NCBI GenBank assembly: GCA_029960065.1
Contig: JASCOF010000001.1
Span: 620,001 to 684,000 of the forward strand
Reading direction: 5' to 3'
Length of the DNA: 64,000 bases
DNA from: Flavobacteriaceae bacterium PS02336
GTDB lineage: Bacteria > Bacteroidota > Bacteroidia > Flavobacteriales > Flavobacteriaceae
A program made the position numbers and the translations under genes. Under the pieces are notes generated by a model. The model saw only the letters and a program-made list of their open reading frames with translations. It had not been told where the DNA came from and made no database searches. Of the stretch, positions 18,070-26,619 are shown piece after piece. How positions within the stretch are numbered: position 1 is the stretch's first letter; each line of letters opens with the position of its first letter.

Positions 18070-18423
18070 AATTACTTTTTTTAAGTTATAAAGTCATTTA
18101 CGCTTTAATATTCTTTTTGGTTTTAAAATAAGCCAAGAAATAAACTAAAAGAAAACCGGACTAACTAAAAGGTTTTATGGATGAGTATTTTAAGGGAATA
18201 TTTTTTGATAACTTACTATGGTCAAAATAATTTCGCTGTTATCTTCACAATCAAAGCAGCCTGAAAAGATGAAACGGAGAGGCGAAAATTTCTTTTTCTT
18301 TAGTTGTGATATGTTTAGATCAGAAAAGCAGTTTAGATACTATACTTTTAATGTAACTTTATTAATCGTAAATTATGCATCAGGCTACTATATACTTATA
18401 GGGCTTGAATATGCGATTTAAAC
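18070..18423. other. 354-bp intergenic region upstream of the fasciclin and Crp/Fnr genes
   Basis: Divergent promoter region. A 67-codon open frame at 18218-18421 has no protein-like character and looks like chance. TATACTTTTAAT at about 18339 resembles a -7 box (TAnnTTTG) for the regulator gene, but no -33 TTG is at the right distance. Confidence 0.5.
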
Positions 18424-19155
18424 ATGGAAGCGAATTATTTTTCAAATTGTTTACATTTACCAAATAATGTATCTCTTATGTACGAAGAATTAAAATATTG
18501 GTATTTGCGTGATCATAAATTGTTTAGGACTTTGAGTTTTTCTCAAATCAAGCAACTTTGCATAATCACAGGTTTTAAAAAAGCCTCAAAAGGGGAAATT
18601 ATTTATTTTTCATCTTCAGATGTGCCCCGGATTTTTTTACTTAAAAAGGGGAATATCAAGATTGTTGCCCTGGATAGTAATGGCAACGAAACTATAAAGG
18701 ACATTATCCAGAAAGGAGATTTGTTTGGTGAACTGACTTTGGAAACAGATAATAAAAACGAAGAATATGCAAAAGTCCTTTCAGACGATGTTGCCATCTG
18801 CAGCTTTTTAATGTCTGATTTTGAAGATTTATTGCTTCGTAATCCGACTTTAGCACTTTCATACACCAAGTTTGTAGGACTGAAAATGAAACGTATTAAA
18901 AACAATTATGCCAATCTAATTTCTAAGGATGCCAAAACCAGATTGTATCAATTCCTGAAAGACTGGGCAGAACAGGAAGGCGTTAGAGAAGGAAATTCAG
19001 TAGCCATTGAAAATTATCTAACCCAAAATGATATTGCCCAGATTATCTGTACTTCCAGACAAACCGCTACACAATTACTCAATGAGATGGAAACCAATCA
19101 GCTTTTAAACTACAACAGAAAAGAAATTATTATTCGAGATATTACCAAATTATAA
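18424..19155 (+). CDS. Crp/Fnr-family transcriptional regulator
   Basis: 243 aa. A cyclic-nucleotide-binding-like beta-barrel occupies about 35-135 (KASKGEIIYFSSSDVPRIFLLKKGNIKI, QKGDLFGELTL), then a dimer helix and a winged HTH (about 175-235; LTQNDIAQIICTSRQTATQLLNEME). Cysteines are not arranged as in Fnr, so an iron-sulfur cluster is unlikely. It probably senses a small ligand or redox state and controls the following run of genes, whose first member is a peroxiredoxin-like protein 90 bp downstream. Confidence 0.92.
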   Translation: MEANYFSNCLHLPNNVSLMYEELKYWYLRDHKLFRTLSFSQIKQLCIITGFKKASKGEIIYFSSSDVPRIFLLKKGNIKIVALDSNGNETIKDIIQKGDLFGELTLETDNKNEEYAKVLSDDVAICSFLMSDFEDLLLRNPTLALSYTKFVGLKMKRIKNNYANLISKDAKTRLYQFLKDWAEQEGVREGNSVAIENYLTQNDIAQIICTSRQTATQLLNEMETNQLLNYNRKEIIIRDITKL

Positions 19156-19245
19156 TTATTTTGGGCTAAGTGTAAATTAGCCGACATTTTGCTTTTTTAT
19201 AGTATGATAATTTTACATTATTAAAAAGATGTAAAAACATACACT

Positions 19246-19842
19246 ATGAAAAAATTACTTTTTATTTTTTTAGCGACCCTTACTTGGGCTGCTAACGCGC
19301 AGAACATGATTGCTAAATCTGCCACTGATATCGCTCCTTTGCTAATAGGAGAGAAGATTCCAAACCTTACTTTAAAATCATCGGATAATACAGATGTACA
19401 AATTTCAGACCTGCTAAAAAAGAAAAAGACAGTTCTTGTTTTTTATCGTGGAGGCTGGTGCCCGTATTGCAATATGCATCTGCAGGCATTGGCTGAAGCC
19501 GAAAAGCAAGTTCTGGATTTGGGATATCAAATTATTGCGGTAAGTCCTGATTCTGCTGAAAATTTAAAAATGACAGCAGAAAAAGATAAAGTAAAATATA
19601 CCTTACTTTCTGACTCAAAAGGAGAATTAATAAAAGCCATGGGAATTGCTTTTGAGGCTCCTGAAAACTATAAAAGTGTAATTAACGTAAATTCTAAAGG
19701 AATGAATACTAGTTTTTTACCTGTTCCGTCCGTTTTTGTTGTGAATCCCCAGAGTGATATCCTTTTTGAATATGTCTCTCCTGATTTTAAGCATCGTATC
19801 ACGACCGAATTACTTGTTTCAGTATTAAAAAATTTAAAATAA
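19246..19842 (+). CDS. exported peroxiredoxin-like (AhpC/TSA) protein
   Basis: 198 aa. Signal peptide 1-19 (LTWAANAQ). The thioredoxin-fold domain has FYRGGWCPYC with Cys72 and Cys75, the arrangement of the AhpC/TSA-like family in which a CxxC replaces the single peroxidatic Cys, followed by LGYQIIAVSPDS. It probably reduces peroxides or thiols in the periplasm. It is 5 bp upstream of the YHS gene, so both form an operon under the Crp/Fnr gene. Confidence 0.88.
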   Translation: MKKLLFIFLATLTWAANAQNMIAKSATDIAPLLIGEKIPNLTLKSSDNTDVQISDLLKKKKTVLVFYRGGWCPYCNMHLQALAEAEKQVLDLGYQIIAVSPDSAENLKMTAEKDKVKYTLLSDSKGELIKAMGIAFEAPENYKSVINVNSKGMNTSFLPVPSVFVVNPQSDILFEYVSPDFKHRITTELLVSVLKNLK

Positions 19843-19847
19843 AAAAA

Positions 19848-20306
19848 ATGAAAAAGTTAGTATTACTTGTATTGATTTTGGTTTTTGGAGTTTCTTCTGC
19901 TCAAAATGATGCCAAAAGAGCTAGCCAGTATAATTTAGAAAACAAAACTGCCATTCAGGGTTATGATCCGGTAGGATATTTTAGTCAGGGAAAAGCAGTT
20001 AAAGGGAAAAAAGGGATCTCAGCTTCTTACCAGGGCGTGATTTATAATTTTTCGTCAGGTGAAAATAAAAATGCTTTTCTGAAAAATCCATCAAAATACG
20101 AACCTCAATACGGTGGCTGGTGTGCTTATGCGATGGGAAGCGCTGGCGAAAAAGTCGAAATAAACCCCGAAACGTTTAAAATTACTGATGGCAAACTTTT
20201 TCTGTTTTACAATGCCTTTTTCAACAACACCTTAAAAAGCTGGAATAAAGACGAGGTAAATTTAAAAACACAGGCAGATGACAACTGGAAAAAAATCTAT
20301 AAATAA
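19848..20306 (+). CDS. exported YHS-domain protein
   Basis: 152 aa. Signal peptide 1-18 (FGVSSAQ). The YHS domain is seen in TAIQGYDPVGYFSQGKAVKGKKGISASYQG, then NPSKYEPQYGGWCAYAMGSAG. YHS domains are thought to bind metals, copper in particular. In Bacteroidota this form is usually next to thioredoxin-like and DoxX genes. Its stop is 8 bp before the next gene, so co-translation is likely. Confidence 0.9.
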   Translation: MKKLVLLVLILVFGVSSAQNDAKRASQYNLENKTAIQGYDPVGYFSQGKAVKGKKGISASYQGVIYNFSSGENKNAFLKNPSKYEPQYGGWCAYAMGSAGEKVEINPETFKITDGKLFLFYNAFFNNTLKSWNKDEVNLKTQADDNWKKIYK

Positions 20307-20313
20307 CACGGTC

Positions 20314-20694
20314 ATGAAAAGGGAAATTTTAATATGGATTCTCAGAATTGCCGCCTCGGTAATTTTATTGCAGACCTTATATTTCAAGTTCAGCGGAGCA
20401 GAAGAAAGCATCTATATTTTCACTGCCCTAGGAGTAGAACCTTACGGAAGAATTGGTTCAGCAATAGCCGAATTGATAGTGGTAATTTTAATCCTCATTC
20501 CAAAAACCACCTGGATTGGTGCTTTGAGTGGAATTGGGGTAATGACCGGAGCTATTTTATCACATGTATTTGTTTTGGGACTCGTGGTAAAAGATGACGG
20601 CGGATTACTTTTTAGTCTGGCTATTATTACCTTATTATGCTGCCTGGGTTTGCTTTATTTCAACAAAAACAAATTGTCTAATCTTCTAAATTAA
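20314..20694 (+). CDS. DoxX/MauE-like membrane protein
   Basis: 126 aa from the ATG at 20314; an earlier in-frame ATG at 20278 lies inside the YHS gene and would add a hydrophilic tail, so the later start is chosen. Four membrane helices are visible (IWILRIAASVILLQTLYFKF, GSAIAELIVVILILI, ALSGIGVMTGAILSHVFVLGL, SLAIITLLCCLGLLYF). DoxX-like proteins sit in the inner membrane and support thiol or quinone redox. The position after peroxiredoxin-like and YHS genes fits that idea. Confidence 0.82.
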   Translation: MKREILIWILRIAASVILLQTLYFKFSGAEESIYIFTALGVEPYGRIGSAIAELIVVILILIPKTTWIGALSGIGVMTGAILSHVFVLGLVVKDDGGLLFSLAIITLLCCLGLLYFNKNKLSNLLN

Positions 20695-20700
20695 AAGATC

Positions 20701-21189
20701 ATGTTACTAGAATCAATACGCCAGAGTTTAGATGAGTTAATTTATCTATTAGATCAATTGTCAGATCAGGATTATTCAAAATCTTGCCAGGCTTTAAGTA
20801 ATGCCACAATTGGCGAACATACAAGACATATTCTGGAGATGTTTCAATGTCTGGAACAAAGTTATGATTCGGGAATTTTAAATTATGACAACCGCCAGAG
20901 AAATAAGCAAATTCAAACCGAAACAGAATTTGCTAAAAAATGCATTATTCAAATTAAAAAAGAATTGAAAAGCGAGAACAAAATAATCTATCTCGAACAG
21001 TTTATTGATGGTCTTAGCATGAGGATTCAAAGCAATTATTATAGAGAATTGCTCTATAATTTAGAGCATTGTGTGCATCATCAGGCGCTCATAAAAGTGG
21101 CCGTTTTGCAATTCGAAAATATTATCATTGATGAAAATTTTGGTGTAGCGCGCTCGACCATAGCATACAGAAAACAATGTGTACAGTAA
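20701..21189 (+). CDS. DinB-like protein
   Basis: 162 aa, cytoplasmic. A four-helix bundle with the three His of the DinB/YfiT metal site: GEHTRHILEMF, and near the C-terminus ELLYNLEHCVHHQALIKVAV. Relatives are thiol-dependent transferases or hydrolases with a divalent metal. The stop overlaps the next gene (21177) by 13 bp, showing tight coupling. Confidence 0.8.
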   Translation: MLLESIRQSLDELIYLLDQLSDQDYSKSCQALSNATIGEHTRHILEMFQCLEQSYDSGILNYDNRQRNKQIQTETEFAKKCIIQIKKELKSENKIIYLEQFIDGLSMRIQSNYYRELLYNLEHCVHHQALIKVAVLQFENIIIDENFGVARSTIAYRKQCVQ

Positions 21190-21887
21190 GTTTTGTAAAT
21201 AATAACGGAGTTGTAATGATCACTTCAAACAGGGATGAAAAAGTAATTCGTCCCAGTGCTATTGTGCCCAGGAATTATAAGCATAAGGGAAAAAATATGA
21301 TGTACCCAAAAGATTCAAAAGCGGGGGGAACCTGGTTTGTCATGGATGAAAACGGAACAGTTCTGGTTTTGCTAAATGGCGGAATCGCAAAACACAATGT
21401 GATACTGCCTTATCGAAAAAGCCGCGGACTAATTGTTTTGGACATTATTTCGGATGATTCTCCAAAGGACTTTTGGAAACAAATTGATCTGGATAATATT
21501 GAGCCTTTTACGCTGGTTTTGTATCAGGAAAAAGAATTGTACGAATTGATTTGGGATGGCATTGAAAAAAAGAGCACAATATTAGATGAATCCCGAAATT
21601 ATATTTGGTCATCAGTTACTTTATATACAGATCCGGTAAGAAAGAAAAGATCAGACTGGTTTTTTGATTTTTTGAAAGATAAAAATGAAATATCACCATT
21701 GGAAATGCTGGATTTTCATCGAAACACAAGCAGCGAAGACACTCAAAATGGTTTAATTATCAATAGAGAAAATAGGATGAAAACCCTGAGCGTAACCCAA
21801 AGCGTAATAGAGCAAAATAGGGGGGTAATGAAATATTATGATTTAGTCAAAGCAGAAGATTTTTCAACCTCATTTATTCGAATTTAA
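21177..21887 (+). CDS. NRDE-family (TANGO2-like) protein
   Basis: 236 aa. Begins MCTVSFVNNNG and contains TSNRDEKVIRPS, the signature Cys2 and NRDE of the NRDE/TANGO2 family, with an Ntn-hydrolase-like fold. TANGO2 homologues in animals and bacteria have been tied to haem trafficking; a link to the nearby hemA/hemH is tempting but only inferred. It overlaps the DinB gene by 13 bp and lies 10 bp before the ATP-grasp gene. Confidence 0.9.
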   Translation: MCTVSFVNNNGVVMITSNRDEKVIRPSAIVPRNYKHKGKNMMYPKDSKAGGTWFVMDENGTVLVLLNGGIAKHNVILPYRKSRGLIVLDIISDDSPKDFWKQIDLDNIEPFTLVLYQEKELYELIWDGIEKKSTILDESRNYIWSSVTLYTDPVRKKRSDWFFDFLKDKNEISPLEMLDFHRNTSSEDTQNGLIINRENRMKTLSVTQSVIEQNRGVMKYYDLVKAEDFSTSFIRI

Positions 21888-21897
21888 AAACATTCAG

Positions 21898-22932
21898 ATG
21901 AAACTATTTTTTCATAAAATTACCAATTGGGAATATTGGCCATTTCAGGTTCTGTATGTTCCTATCTATTTTCTTTGGGCCTATTATGCCATCAGAGCAA
22001 GATCGATTTTTTTCTTTAATGCCTCTAATCCGAAAATTAAAAACGGCGGGTTTATGATGGAAAGCAAAAAACAGATTTATGATCTGCTTCCTGAAAAATG
22101 CTACCCGAAAACCATTTTAATTAAAGAAAATACGGATTTTAAAACCATAGCAGATAAGGTATTAGAAAGGGAAATCTATTTCCCGTTAATTGCAAAGCCG
22201 GATATTGGCCTGCGTGGTTCGGGCGTGAAAAAAATTAAAACAATATCGGAGCTGAAAGACTATGCCCAAAAAGCAAATTTTGATTTTCTTTTGCAGGATT
22301 TAATCCCATTCAAGAATGAAGTGGGTGTTTTTTATGTTCGTCATCCGCTGGAAAAATACGGAAAAATTACCGGAATTGTCTCTAAAGAGTTTTTGATTGT
22401 AACAGGTGATGGCAAATCAACAATTGAAAATCTGATCAAACAAACGCCAAGATTTCAGTTGCAGTTTAATGTTTTAAAAGAAGAATATGGTGATCAATTG
22501 GACCTGATATTACCCAGAGGCGAAACCATAAATTTAGTTCCATTTGGCAATCACGCCCGGGGCGCAAAATTTTTGGATGGCAGCCATTGGGTTACGCCAA
22601 AATTAACCAAGATGATCAATGAGCTCGCTGCTCAAATCCCTGAATTTTATTTCGGGCGTTTCGATATCATGTACAACACTTTTGAAGAATTAGAACAAGG
22701 AGAAAACTTCCAGATTGTAGAATTAAACGGCGCGGCAAGCGAACCTACACATATCTATGACCCCAAACATTCGGTTTGGTTTGCCTGGAAAGAACTGGCA
22801 CGACATATTACTTATATGTATGAAATAAGTGTTGAAAACCATAAAAAAGGCATTCCCTATTTAGAGCACAAAGCAGGTATGCGTGAGTACAGATTGCATC
22901 TGGCACAAAACAATAAAATAATGAATTTCTAG
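21898..22932 (+). CDS. ATP-grasp family ligase-like protein
   Basis: 344 aa. The N-terminus is amphipathic and aromatic (WPFQVLYVPIYFLWAYYAIRAR) and may associate with the membrane. From about 90 on there is an ATP-grasp domain like D-Ala-D-Ala ligase: FPLIAKPDIGLRGSGVKKI (nucleotide binding), FLLQDLIPFKNEVGVF, then YFGRFDIMYN and FQIVELNGAASEPTHIYDP with the metal-binding E/N. It should form an acid-amine or acid-thiol bond with ATP; the substrate is unknown. It is tightly linked to NRDE and the following membrane gene. Confidence 0.82.
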   Translation: MKLFFHKITNWEYWPFQVLYVPIYFLWAYYAIRARSIFFFNASNPKIKNGGFMMESKKQIYDLLPEKCYPKTILIKENTDFKTIADKVLEREIYFPLIAKPDIGLRGSGVKKIKTISELKDYAQKANFDFLLQDLIPFKNEVGVFYVRHPLEKYGKITGIVSKEFLIVTGDGKSTIENLIKQTPRFQLQFNVLKEEYGDQLDLILPRGETINLVPFGNHARGAKFLDGSHWVTPKLTKMINELAAQIPEFYFGRFDIMYNTFEELEQGENFQIVELNGAASEPTHIYDPKHSVWFAWKELARHITYMYEISVENHKKGIPYLEHKAGMREYRLHLAQNNKIMNF

Positions 22933-22934
22933 AA

Positions 22935-23579
22935 ATGAAAAAGTTAAAAAATATTTCAGTTGGATTTCTGGTAAGTTTTCTCGGATCAGTTCCGCTGGGA
23001 TACTTAAACTTAGTTGGACTGGAAATCTATGCAAAATCAGGATTTCATAATTTGGTTTACTTTTTGTTTGGAGTCATATTTATTGAAACCTTTGTGATTT
23101 ATTTTACGCTGCTTTTCGCCAGAGAGCTTATCAAAAACAGAAAACTCATGAAGATCATAGATCTGTTTTCAGTTGGGTTCATGCTTACTCTGGCGTTTGT
23201 TTTTTATTTGAATTTCAATCACCCGGCAGAGTCTAACTATTATTTAGGGAGATATTTGATTTATTCTCCATTTATAATTGGGGTAATTTTAAATGGATTT
23301 AATTTTTTACAATTGCCTTTTTGGACCAGCTGGAATTTATATCTGCTCAATGAAAAATATATTACCATTCAAAGGAAGCTAAAATATTATTATATCGCAG
23401 GAACCTTAATGGGTATTTTTACAGGAATGCTTAGCGTAATAATAATATTGCAGTCTGTTTTACAAGACACAAATCAATTCGCAAAGGGCATACTGCCTGT
23501 TTTTATTCCGCTTTTTTTTATTGCTTTAGCAGGTATTCAATTGTTTAAAGTATATAAGAAATATTTCAGTGTGTATTAG
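22935..23579 (+). CDS. LysE-like multi-pass membrane protein
   Basis: 214 aa with about six hydrophobic helices. The start VGFLVSFLGSVPLGYLNLVGLEIY resembles the LysE/RhtB exporter fold with its conserved Pro-Gly and Asn. It is shorter in loops and poor in charged residues in the middle. A transporter role is likely, substrate unknown. It is 3 bp after the ATP-grasp gene, the last gene of the run. Confidence 0.7.
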   Translation: MKKLKNISVGFLVSFLGSVPLGYLNLVGLEIYAKSGFHNLVYFLFGVIFIETFVIYFTLLFARELIKNRKLMKIIDLFSVGFMLTLAFVFYLNFNHPAESNYYLGRYLIYSPFIIGVILNGFNFLQLPFWTSWNLYLLNEKYITIQRKLKYYYIAGTLMGIFTGMLSVIIILQSVLQDTNQFAKGILPVFIPLFFIALAGIQLFKVYKKYFSVY

Positions 23580-23652
23580 AATTTTAAAAGGGTAAAATTT
23601 ATTATGATTTGCAGGTGATTTTTAGTGGAGACTATTAATTAATAATTTTTCA

Positions 23653-23760
23653 GGAGCTTTTCCCGCTATCGGTTCCACCCGAGTGCCAGCGTACTGGCGA
23701 AGCAATCTTTTGTGCCAGGCCCCGGCACAAAAGGATTTCACTGCCATCGAGGGTAGGGCT
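23653..23760 (+). repeat. REP-like palindromic element, copy B (with extra hairpin)
   Basis: Reads GGAGCTTTTCCCGCTAT..., then GCAATCTTTTGTGCC...CCGGCACAAAAGGATTTC, then ATCGAGGGTAGGGCT. The block order equals copies A and C. Between the first block and the core it has an insertion with a stem GCCAG-CGTA-CTGGC (about 23686-23698). The remaining 23580-23977 sequence shows no gene apart from the nhaA promoter. Confidence 0.85.
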
Positions 23761-23941
23761 GCCACAGAGCCCTGTTTTGTCGTGGAGGACTGCACATTCA
23801 AACGCAATTCTTTGCAGCAAACCTGAATTTTACCTGCTGAAATGATAAATTACAGTCTGAATATTATTCTTTAAATCACACGAAAAATATTTCCATGCAG
23901 CCCTGTTTAAAATACAGTCTATTGGTTTTTGGTATATTTAA

Positions 23942-23972
23942 TTGGAGGTACAGTTATAATGAGTTAAATTTG
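23942..23972 (+). promoter_or_regulatory. nhaA promoter (TTG-N20-TAAATTTG), probably leaderless
   Basis: TTG at 23942-23944 and TAAATTTG at 23965-23972 match the Bacteroidota consensus TTG-N17-23-TAnnTTTG. The nhaA ATG follows only 5 bp after the -7 box, so transcription should start at or next to the start codon. Confidence 0.7.
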
Positions 23973-23977
23973 TATTT

Positions 23978-25171
23978 ATGGCAAAACTCATAAATCTTAA
24001 GGTCTTTTCTCATTTTTTCCGATCCTCCTCTGCAGGTGGAATTATATTATTAATCTGTGTACTTATATCACTTTTGATTGCCAACTCGGGATGGTCGGGT
24101 GGTTTTAAGGAACTGCTTAATTTTGAACTGGGATTCAATACTTCTTTGCTGCATTTAAAATATCCGGTTTTACTCTGGATCAATGACGGGCTTATGGCTG
24201 TTTTTTTTCTTCTTGTAGGACTGGAAATAAAAAGGGAGATAGTGGAAGGGGAGCTTTCTTCATTTGCCCAGGCTTCCCTTCCGGTGCTTGCCGCAGTGGG
24301 CGGTGTAGCGGTTCCGGCCTTAATTTATTTCTTTTTTAATAATGGCGATCCGCATACGGCCAAAGGCTGGGGGATTCCAATGGCTACCGATATTGCTTTT
24401 GCACTGGGGATTTTATCCCTTTTAGGCAGTAAGGTGCCTTCGGGGCTTAAAATATTTCTGGCCGCGCTGGCTATTGTGGATGACCTTATTGCAATTTTAG
24501 TAATAGCCATATTTTACTCCTCGGAACTTAATTTTCTCTATTTAGGATATGCAGGGGCATTGTTTGTCTTACTGGTTATCTTTAATCGAATGGGTGTCAA
24601 AAACCTGTTTTTTTACCTGATCCCCGGAGCAGTTATCTGGTATTTTATTCATCACTCGGGTATTCATGCCACTATTGCCGGTGTTCTGGTAGCCATAACG
24701 CTGCCCACTACTGAGGATGATACGGAGTCTGCTCTTGAAAAACTGGAACATGCCCTCACTCGTCCGGTGAATTTTATTATCATGCCCATTTTTGCCCTTG
24801 CCAATACCAATATCACTTTTGAATCTGAAATGATAGCAGGGCTTTTCAGTAATCTGGGACTGGGTATTATCCTTGGACTGTTTTTAGGCAAACCCATTGG
24901 GATTTTTATCATGTCATGGTTATCAGTAAAGCTGAAAATTGCCGAGCTTCCCCAGTCTGTTACCTGGACGCATGTATTGGGGCTTGGCCTGTTGGGCGGG
25001 ATCGGATTTACAATGTCGATTTTTATAGCACTTCTTTCCTTTGGAGATGCACTGCATCAAAATGAGGCAAAATTCGCGATACTCATTGCCTCTGCAATTG
25101 CCGGTATTTCAGGATTTTGTATTTTGAGCCTGTACAATAAAAAGCAGAAAAAAGCGCTTGGGGACAATTAA
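23978..25171 (+). CDS. nhaA: Na+/H+ antiporter NhaA
   Basis: 397 aa with about 12 membrane helices. NhaA marks are GIPMATDIAFALGIL and AALAIVDDLIAILVIA, where the Asp pair (the DD of VDDL) binds Na+ and H+. It exports Na+ for H+ at alkaline pH in the inner membrane. It has a full promoter of its own, and its stop overlaps the convergent DUF389 gene by 4 bp. GC content of the gene is visibly higher than in the hem region. Confidence 0.97.
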   Translation: MAKLINLKVFSHFFRSSSAGGIILLICVLISLLIANSGWSGGFKELLNFELGFNTSLLHLKYPVLLWINDGLMAVFFLLVGLEIKREIVEGELSSFAQASLPVLAAVGGVAVPALIYFFFNNGDPHTAKGWGIPMATDIAFALGILSLLGSKVPSGLKIFLAALAIVDDLIAILVIAIFYSSELNFLYLGYAGALFVLLVIFNRMGVKNLFFYLIPGAVIWYFIHHSGIHATIAGVLVAITLPTTEDDTESALEKLEHALTRPVNFIIMPIFALANTNITFESEMIAGLFSNLGLGIILGLFLGKPIGIFIMSWLSVKLKIAELPQSVTWTHVLGLGLLGGIGFTMSIFIALLSFGDALHQNEAKFAILIASAIAGISGFCILSLYNKKQKKALGDN

Positions 25172-26478
25172 TGTTTCTTGAAAAGTTCCACATCTTTTAC
25201 CAGCAGGCGCTCATTGAGCCACAGCTTGAGTTTGTCGCTCTCGGCCGGACTTAGAGTTTTAGCGCCGTCATAGATAACGGCCGTTATCGTTGTAATGCTG
25301 TCTTTTTGATTAACAAGGCTGCTTTTATTGATAGAGAGTGAACTTACAGCTGGAAATAAAACCCGGGTTTCTTTTAAAATCTGAAGGTTGTCAAATTTGT
25401 TCCTGGTCAGCTGCTTTTCCAGCTGCATGATCTTAACGTCTTTTACATTCATCTCATTCTCACTGCTTTTAATCTGGCTCAGGATATCGCCCTTTAGAGC
25501 ATTGAAGCGGTCAGTGCTGTCCTGACGGATCTGCAATTGTGTGCCGGCCAGGTATTTATTTTGGTTCAGTTTATCTTTAAGCTCTTTTATTTCTAATGCG
25601 GAAAACCGTCTGGAGAGGAAAGCCAGCTCGAGTTTTTTAGCTTTAGGCGTAAAATCAGTTTTTTTATACACTATGGTATATCCTTTATTGGTGAATTCAC
25701 TCTCAATGAAAAGATCTGCATTTTTTTTAAACTGCTGCTCCCTGTACAGCGAGTAGGCCAGATAACTGCTGGGCACCAGCATAACTGTTATTAAAAAAGC
25801 AATGGTATACTTTACCCGTTTTTGGTGTTTTTCATCTACCTGTTTAACGGCCGGGTAGTTAAGGTATTTAATGATTAAAAAGGTAGCGATCCCTATAAAG
25901 ACGCAGTTGATGCAGTAGAGATAAAATGCCCCTAAAAAAAACGTCCACTGCGCGGTGGCAATACCATAACCGGCCGTACACAGGGGCGGCATAAGGGCCG
26001 TTGCAATGGCAACTCCGGGAATGGGGTTCCCTTTTTCCGATCTGGTAACGGCAATCACTCCCACAACACCTCCAAAAAAGGCGATAAGGATATCATAGAT
26101 ATTTGGGGAAGTCCTGGCCAGCAGTTCGGACTGTACATCCTTGAAGGGACTAAGGTAAAAATACAAGGTCGAAACCACCAGGCTTACTACTGTTGCAGTC
26201 AGTAAATTTTTGAGTGACCTTTTAAGCAATGAAAAATCATAAATACCCAATGCGAATCCGGCCCCCACAATCGGCCCCATGAGAGGGGATATGAGCATTG
26301 CCCCGATAATCACAGCTGTTGAGTTTACATTTAACCCAACCGAGGCGACAATAATAGCGCAGGCTAAAATCCAAAGGTTTGCTCCTTTGAACGTTATATT
26401 GTTCTTTACCGCCTCCAGGGTTTTTACCCTGTCATCTTCTCCATCGCGAAGGTTGAGCAGGTCTGTAATTTTTCTCAT
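25168..26478 (-). CDS. DUF389 / TIGR00341-family membrane protein
   Basis: 436 aa. Residues 20-240 contain about six membrane helices with the family motifs LWILACAIIVASVGLNVNSTAVIIGAMLISPLMGPIVG and GVAIATALMPPLCTAGYG. The C-terminal 190 residues form a soluble, coiled-coil-prone domain (SSENEMNVKDVKIMQLEKQL). The role of DUF389 proteins is not established; they are often near ion transporters. Here it is between NhaA (convergent) and ClC (same strand), which suggests a function in ion or osmotic balance. Confidence 0.88.
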   Translation of the reverse strand: MRKITDLLNLRDGEDDRVKTLEAVKNNITFKGANLWILACAIIVASVGLNVNSTAVIIGAMLISPLMGPIVGAGFALGIYDFSLLKRSLKNLLTATVVSLVVSTLYFYLSPFKDVQSELLARTSPNIYDILIAFFGGVVGVIAVTRSEKGNPIPGVAIATALMPPLCTAGYGIATAQWTFFLGAFYLYCINCVFIGIATFLIIKYLNYPAVKQVDEKHQKRVKYTIAFLITVMLVPSSYLAYSLYREQQFKKNADLFIESEFTNKGYTIVYKKTDFTPKAKKLELAFLSRRFSALEIKELKDKLNQNKYLAGTQLQIRQDSTDRFNALKGDILSQIKSSENEMNVKDVKIMQLEKQLTRNKFDNLQILKETRVLFPAVSSLSINKSSLVNQKDSITTITAVIYDGAKTLSPAESDKLKLWLNERLLVKDVELFKKH

Positions 26479-26619
26479 AATCTATATAATTAGCAAGCGA
26501 TTTAATACGCTATTTTGGCATGTAGGACTAAGATAAGACTAATTTTAATAATTATTTACTGAAATCGGGCAAATGAGAACTCAAAGCTGATTGAATTCAT
26601 TTTTATATAAGGGAAGGTT

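Noticed and set aside
18218..18421. 67-codon open frame before the Crp/Fnr gene
   Set aside because: The composition is phenylalanine- and tyrosine-rich without domain pattern, and it lies in a promoter region; likely chance.
23622..23807. Minus-strand open frame of 61 codons
   Set aside because: It lies across REP-like copy B, whose palindromic structure explains the open frame.
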